A stretch of 64,000 nt of DNA from Imperialibacter sp964351395 (lineage in GTDB: Bacteria > Bacteroidota > Bacteroidia > Cytophagales > Cyclobacteriaceae): the NCBI GenBank assembly GCA_964351395.1, contig CAYGOF010000002.1, forward strand, positions 1 through 64,000, in the 5' to 3' direction. The position numbers were made by a program, and so were the translations under genes. The notes below the pieces were generated by a model. That model had not been told where the DNA came from and did no database searches. It saw only the letters and a program-made list of their open reading frames with translations. Positions 60,981 through 64,000 of this stretch are shown in pieces. Every line of letters starts with the position of its first letter. Position 1 is the stretch's first letter.

Positions 60981-61865
60981 TTATCCCCTCATTCTTTTCC
61001 TGATCACTTCCCGCCTTGCTCTTACGTCGAGCTCGATGGTTTTTGTTTCGCCATTGATAGTCACATCGGCAAGGTTATCGCATTCTCCATCGCCATAATC
61101 AATCACGATGATCATCCCCGGATTTGTCGACTCAATCACACCTGACACAGGAAAATAATATCCCTGCGCTCCACACCGTCTTTTGAAAACCAAGGGCTCA
61201 GAAATGGTACTCGCGTAGGCTTCTCCCTCTCTGTTCAAACCTTCTGAAGAACCTTCTACCACTGTTTCATCGTCGACAGGATTAGCTGCCCTCATCCAGG
61301 AGCGGGTATGAACTGAGTTCCTTGTCACAAAGGTCCCATCGTTCCAGATGAGCTTCCCCCCTTCTAATTCGGTTTTAAACTTCGGCTCACTGGCTTCGTC
61401 TGCGCTGATATTCGTGATCGTCCGTACGCCCTCCACCTTCACACTGTCAAGGTAGAAATCTTCGAAGGTTACGCTTCTTGTCGCGCCGGGCACAAACCAC
61501 CTGACATCGCTATAGGTCACAAGGATCTTACCCCGTCTGGTTCTGCCGCCTTCCCCTTCACAACCCTCTCCATAATCGATAATGACAGTATCGTTTGCTT
61601 CGTCTTTGGTAATGACCGCGCATTCGATCATTGGATCACGCAGGACTTTTCCACCGCTGGCCGCATCGAAATTGATGCCAGCCTCCACCACATTGTCCAC
61701 ATCTTCGAAGGCCACATCCATCGACGCCTCTGTGTCGACAGCCACACTCTCAAAATCCGATAATGTTGTATTGTCCAACCCATCATCTTCTTTGTTACAG
61801 GAAGTCAAGCATATCATAGCGCCTCCCACCATTGTCATCGTCATCAATCTCTTTAGCAAATTCAT
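60981..61865 (-). CDS. Lipoprotein of unknown function
   Basis: I choose the ATG at 61865 (294 residues) because it gives a proper lipoprotein signal (MNLLKRLMTMTMVGGAMICLTSC). The mature part starts with an acidic segment (NKEDDGLDN, then SVAVDTEASMDVAFEDVDN). It is rich in beta strands and has paired acidic-glycine words, IDYGEGCEGEGGRTRRG and VIDYGDGECDN, which look like a duplicated module. No known domain was recognised. It is probably anchored to the outer or inner membrane. A terminator follows the gene. Confidence 0.72.
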   Translation of the reverse strand: MNLLKRLMTMTMVGGAMICLTSCNKEDDGLDNTTLSDFESVAVDTEASMDVAFEDVDNVVEAGINFDAASGGKVLRDPMIECAVITKDEANDTVIIDYGEGCEGEGGRTRRGKILVTYSDVRWFVPGATRSVTFEDFYLDSVKVEGVRTITNISADEASEPKFKTELEGGKLIWNDGTFVTRNSVHTRSWMRAANPVDDETVVEGSSEGLNREGEAYASTISEPLVFKRRCGAQGYYFPVSGVIESTNPGMIIVIDYGDGECDNLADVTINGETKTIELDVRARREVIRKRMRG

Positions 61866-62071
61866 AGTTAATAGAAGTTTGTTTGCTGCTTTGATGCAAC
61901 CCGATCGCAAAGGTTTAATCGGGTATTCAAGAAAATATTGAAAAAGCCTAAACAAAGTCATCATACGCAGCAAGGATTAAAACAACATCGTCGATGAGGA
62001 AATTCAATGCTATTAAAGCTTCGTTTTTGATATCATAAGTTGGCTTTGTAGCTTCCCGGAAAAACTCAGGA

Positions 62072-62737
62072 ATGCCTCCATTCAAAGCCATCATTTTCGA
62101 TTTCGACGGAACCCTATCGGATACCGAAACCTTCCACTTCCATATTTGGAATGAAATTCTCGCTGAGTACAATATTGTTGTCAGCTATGAAGAATACCTG
62201 GAAGTATTTGCAGGAGTGCCCACGCCTGTGAACACAGAAATGCTTGTCGCAAAGCACAATTTGCCTATTTCTAAACAAGCCCTTCTCGAAAAGAGGGAAA
62301 ACCTGGCATTGGCTCGCATGGCCACAGCTGAGTTTAACATGATGCCGCATGCCAGGGAAACACTTGATTTTTTCTTTAAAAAAGGGATACCAATGGCATT
62401 GGCAACTGGCAGCCCCAGACCCGACGTAGATTTGCTCATGAAGAGAATGGACTTGGCTAAATATTTCGAAATCACCATTACCCGAGATGATGTTGCCATC
62501 AGCAAACCAGACCCGGAAAGCTATCAGAAATGTGTCGACTTTATGGGCTTACCAAAACACGAATACCTCGTTTTTGAGGACACTCCCAACGGATCTCTAT
62601 CTGCCAAAAATGCTGGGCTTACTTGTTTTGCGGTTCAGCATGATTTACGAGAACACCCCAGGTTGCAACACGCAGATAAGATTTTTCTGACACTTGAAGA
62701 AGCGCTTGTTTACCTACAGGAAAACAAGATGATTTAA
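62072..62737 (+). CDS. HAD-family phosphatase (beta-phosphoglucomutase-like)
   Basis: The 221-residue protein has the HAD catalytic motif IFDFDGTLSDTET (nucleophile Asp and general acid Asp). A helical cap follows (about 18-90), then ALATGSPRPDV (motif II), DDVAISKPDPESY (motif III lysine) and LVFEDTPNGSLSAKNAG (motif IV). The group includes beta-phosphoglucomutase, phosphonatase and sugar phosphatases; the substrate cannot be assigned. It is a single plus-strand gene between the lipoprotein and a GNAT gene. Confidence 0.93.
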   Translation: MPPFKAIIFDFDGTLSDTETFHFHIWNEILAEYNIVVSYEEYLEVFAGVPTPVNTEMLVAKHNLPISKQALLEKRENLALARMATAEFNMMPHARETLDFFFKKGIPMALATGSPRPDVDLLMKRMDLAKYFEITITRDDVAISKPDPESYQKCVDFMGLPKHEYLVFEDTPNGSLSAKNAGLTCFAVQHDLREHPRLQHADKIFLTLEEALVYLQENKMI

Positions 62738-62856
62738 GTGCTTAAAACAAAGCCCCACAAAAACACTTTCGCAGGTGATTTATTATATATTTTACAGTAA
62801 ATTAATGGGATCACAGATTTCGATTGTTACGTAATAAGCATCAGACATTTTTTTAA

Positions 62857-63318
62857 ATGATAAGACCATACCTAACAGATGATATCGAAAAGGTCTTAGC
62901 GGTATTCAGACTTAACGTACCTCAGTTTTTTGCACAAGAAGAAGAAGCCGATCTTATCGATTATCTCAATGAACATGGAGAGACCTACTTTGTGATAGAA
63001 GTAAAAGGAGAAATCATCGGAGCTGGTGGACATCATTATCCGCTTCCAGGCGTAGGGCGACTTTCATGGGATTTTTTCAAGCCGGATGTTCAGGGCAAAG
63101 GTTGGGGGCGAAAATTGATCAACTATTCGCTGGATGAAATAAGAAGTAAAAAACACGTAAAACGCCTGGAGGTTTGGACATCCCAGCAATCGTACCAATT
63201 CTATTCGAAGTTTGGGTTTAATGTACACAGGGTGGAGAAAGACTTTTGGGCGAAAGGCTTTGACCTCTATCACATGGAAATGATCGCTGATAAAATTAAA
63301 CGGCCAGCCTATTTCTAA
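62857..63318 (+). CDS. GNAT N-acetyltransferase
   Basis: The 153-residue protein has the GNAT fold. It has an opening strand-helix (MIRPYLTDDIEKVLAVFRLN), a central YFVIEVKGEIIGAGGHHYPL, an acetyl-CoA-binding segment (KPDVQGKGWGRKLINYSLDEI, the Q/RxxGxG/A loop) and the terminal SQQSYQFYSKFGFNVHRV. The acceptor is unknown. It is a single cytoplasmic gene, and the next gene starts 58 nt downstream. Confidence 0.92.
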   Translation: MIRPYLTDDIEKVLAVFRLNVPQFFAQEEEADLIDYLNEHGETYFVIEVKGEIIGAGGHHYPLPGVGRLSWDFFKPDVQGKGWGRKLINYSLDEIRSKKHVKRLEVWTSQQSYQFYSKFGFNVHRVEKDFWAKGFDLYHMEMIADKIKRPAYF

Positions 63319-63376
63319 ACCTTCAGAAATGCTGGGTAGTTTTTATCGAATTTTGTAAACTGTAATAAAAATACAG

Positions 63377-63736
63377 ATGCAGAATCTCCTGTGGATGCAT
63401 GTTTTTGTCGGGCCGCTGTTTCTGGTCATTGCTGTTCTTTTTAAATCATTTCCACCAGGTAGCATCAATTTTCTTTATGGCTACCGAACCAAACGCTCTA
63501 TGAAAACAGACGCCACCTGGCAAGCTGCCAACAAGCTAAGCACTAGCCTTATGCTGAGCGTAGGTTTAGCCACATGCCTTGCACAGCTCATTTTTTTCTA
63601 CACTGGCATGTCCTACGAAATTCAAATAGGATGTTCCAGCGCCGTGCTGGTTGTTCTTTTACTGGCCACCATTCCTGCCGTTGAAATATATCTCAAAAAG
63701 AATTTTGACGAGCAGGGCAACCCCATAGCAAAATAA
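63377..63736 (+). CDS. SdpI-like membrane protein
   Basis: The 119-residue protein has three predicted helices: FVGPLFLVIAVLFKSF, LMLSVGLATCLAQLIFFYTG, and VLVVLLLATIPAVEIYL. Between the first two lies INFLYGYRTKRSMKTDATWQ, which matches the conserved YGYRT-S-W core of SdpI-family proteins. In Bacillus, SdpI gives immunity to a secreted killing factor, but most family members are unstudied. The sulfatase gene begins 2 nt after its stop codon. Confidence 0.85.
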   Translation: MQNLLWMHVFVGPLFLVIAVLFKSFPPGSINFLYGYRTKRSMKTDATWQAANKLSTSLMLSVGLATCLAQLIFFYTGMSYEIQIGCSSAVLVVLLLATIPAVEIYLKKNFDEQGNPIAK

Positions 63737-63737
63737 G

Positions 63738-64000
63738 ATGAGGAATTACCTGACCACTTTCATTCTGCTCAGCTTTTTGTTTGCCAGTTGCGAGCAAAAA
63801 ACTAAAAAACAACCCAATATCCTGTTCATTTTAGTTGACGATCTGGGACACAAAGACCTAAGCGTCACGGGCAGTAGCTTTTATGAAACACCCAATATTG
63901 ACCGAATAGCTAAGCAAGGAATGATGTTTACTCAAGGGTACGCAGCCAGTAGAGTTTGCAGCCCCTCACGTGCCAGCATTGTCTCGGGGAAGTTTACGGC
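63738..64000 (+). CDS. Sulfatase, lipoprotein, 3' end outside the window
   Basis: Translation from the ATG at 63738 gives a lipoprotein signal (MRNYLTTFILLSFLFASC). The sulfatase N-terminal block follows: NILFILVDDLGHKDLSVTG supplies the metal-binding aspartates, and YETPNIDRIAKQG follows. The Cys-type formylglycine motif CSPSRASIVSG is present, so maturation needs the anaerobic or aerobic formylglycine enzyme encoded elsewhere. The window ends soon after it. The enzyme probably removes sulfate from glycans, which suits the glycan-degrading setting. Confidence 0.93.
   Translation, partial: MRNYLTTFILLSFLFASCEQKTKKQPNILFILVDDLGHKDLSVTGSSFYETPNIDRIAKQGMMFTQGYAASRVCSPSRASIVSGKFT

Overview
The window looks like a chromosomal segment from a member of the Bacteroidota, most likely a marine or soil Cytophagales-type bacterium. 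This is inferred from the gene families present: a NUDIX-type AraR regulator, large MacB/FtsX permeases with an N-terminal permease prefix domain, a split transketolase, a PVC-type cytochrome dehydrogenase, ThuA and Gfo/Idh/MocA proteins, and many Sec or lipobox signal peptides. Several start regions also carry TAnnTTTG boxes, the known Bacteroidota -7 promoter element. Shine-Dalgarno sequences are not evident, and several genes appear to start at TTG or GTG. No rRNA, tRNA or CRISPR array was recognised.

Layout. 1-2069 is the 3' end of a tail-collar/DUF1566-like surface protein. 2335-17735 holds a cytochrome-type dehydrogenase, a GH92 glycosidase, an F420-reductase-like oxidoreductase, an FtsX-like permease, a VOC protein, a SNF2 helicase, a small secreted protein and a large putative glycosidase. 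18109-22388 holds a membrane protein with a HisKA-like domain but no ATPase domain, then the two transketolase halves with a vWA protein between them. 22433-24202 is a non-coding-rich segment with terminators, a candidate structured RNA, and a RAYT transposase gene between two nearly identical blocks of REP-like palindromes. 24262-34546 holds an aminotransferase, a GNAT-nitrilase fusion, a Gfo/Idh oxidoreductase, a two-subunit molybdenum hydroxylase, a decayed HigBA toxin-antitoxin remnant, an e(P4)-type phosphatase, a ThuA lipoprotein and a DUF1579-like protein.

34629-37362 is an A+T-rich, tightly overlapping three-gene operon on the minus strand: HNH protein, small winged-helix-like protein and DUF2326 ATPase. 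I read it as an ABC-three-component (ABC-3C) conflict system. Next to it is a full-length RapA-type RNA-polymerase-recycling ATPase, followed by a 111-bp tandem repeat array interrupted by a 100-N assembly gap. A secreted protein with a duplicated domain, a ParE-type toxin-antitoxin pair, a GH140-like hydrolase, a tandem universal stress protein and an orphan ApeA-like HEPN protein follow.

47434-55277 is a compact L-arabinose locus: GH51 arabinofuranosidase, ribulokinase, ribulose-5-phosphate epimerase, arabinose isomerase, sodium/sugar symporter and AraR. Together these would release arabinose from glycans, import it, and convert it to xylulose-5-phosphate, which transketolase can use. 55286-60830 is a padR-permease-permease operon. 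The right end holds a lipoprotein, a HAD phosphatase, a GNAT acetyltransferase, an SdpI-like membrane protein and the start of a sulfatase. The strongest candidates for a little-described system are the ABC-3C operon and the RAYT/REP unit.
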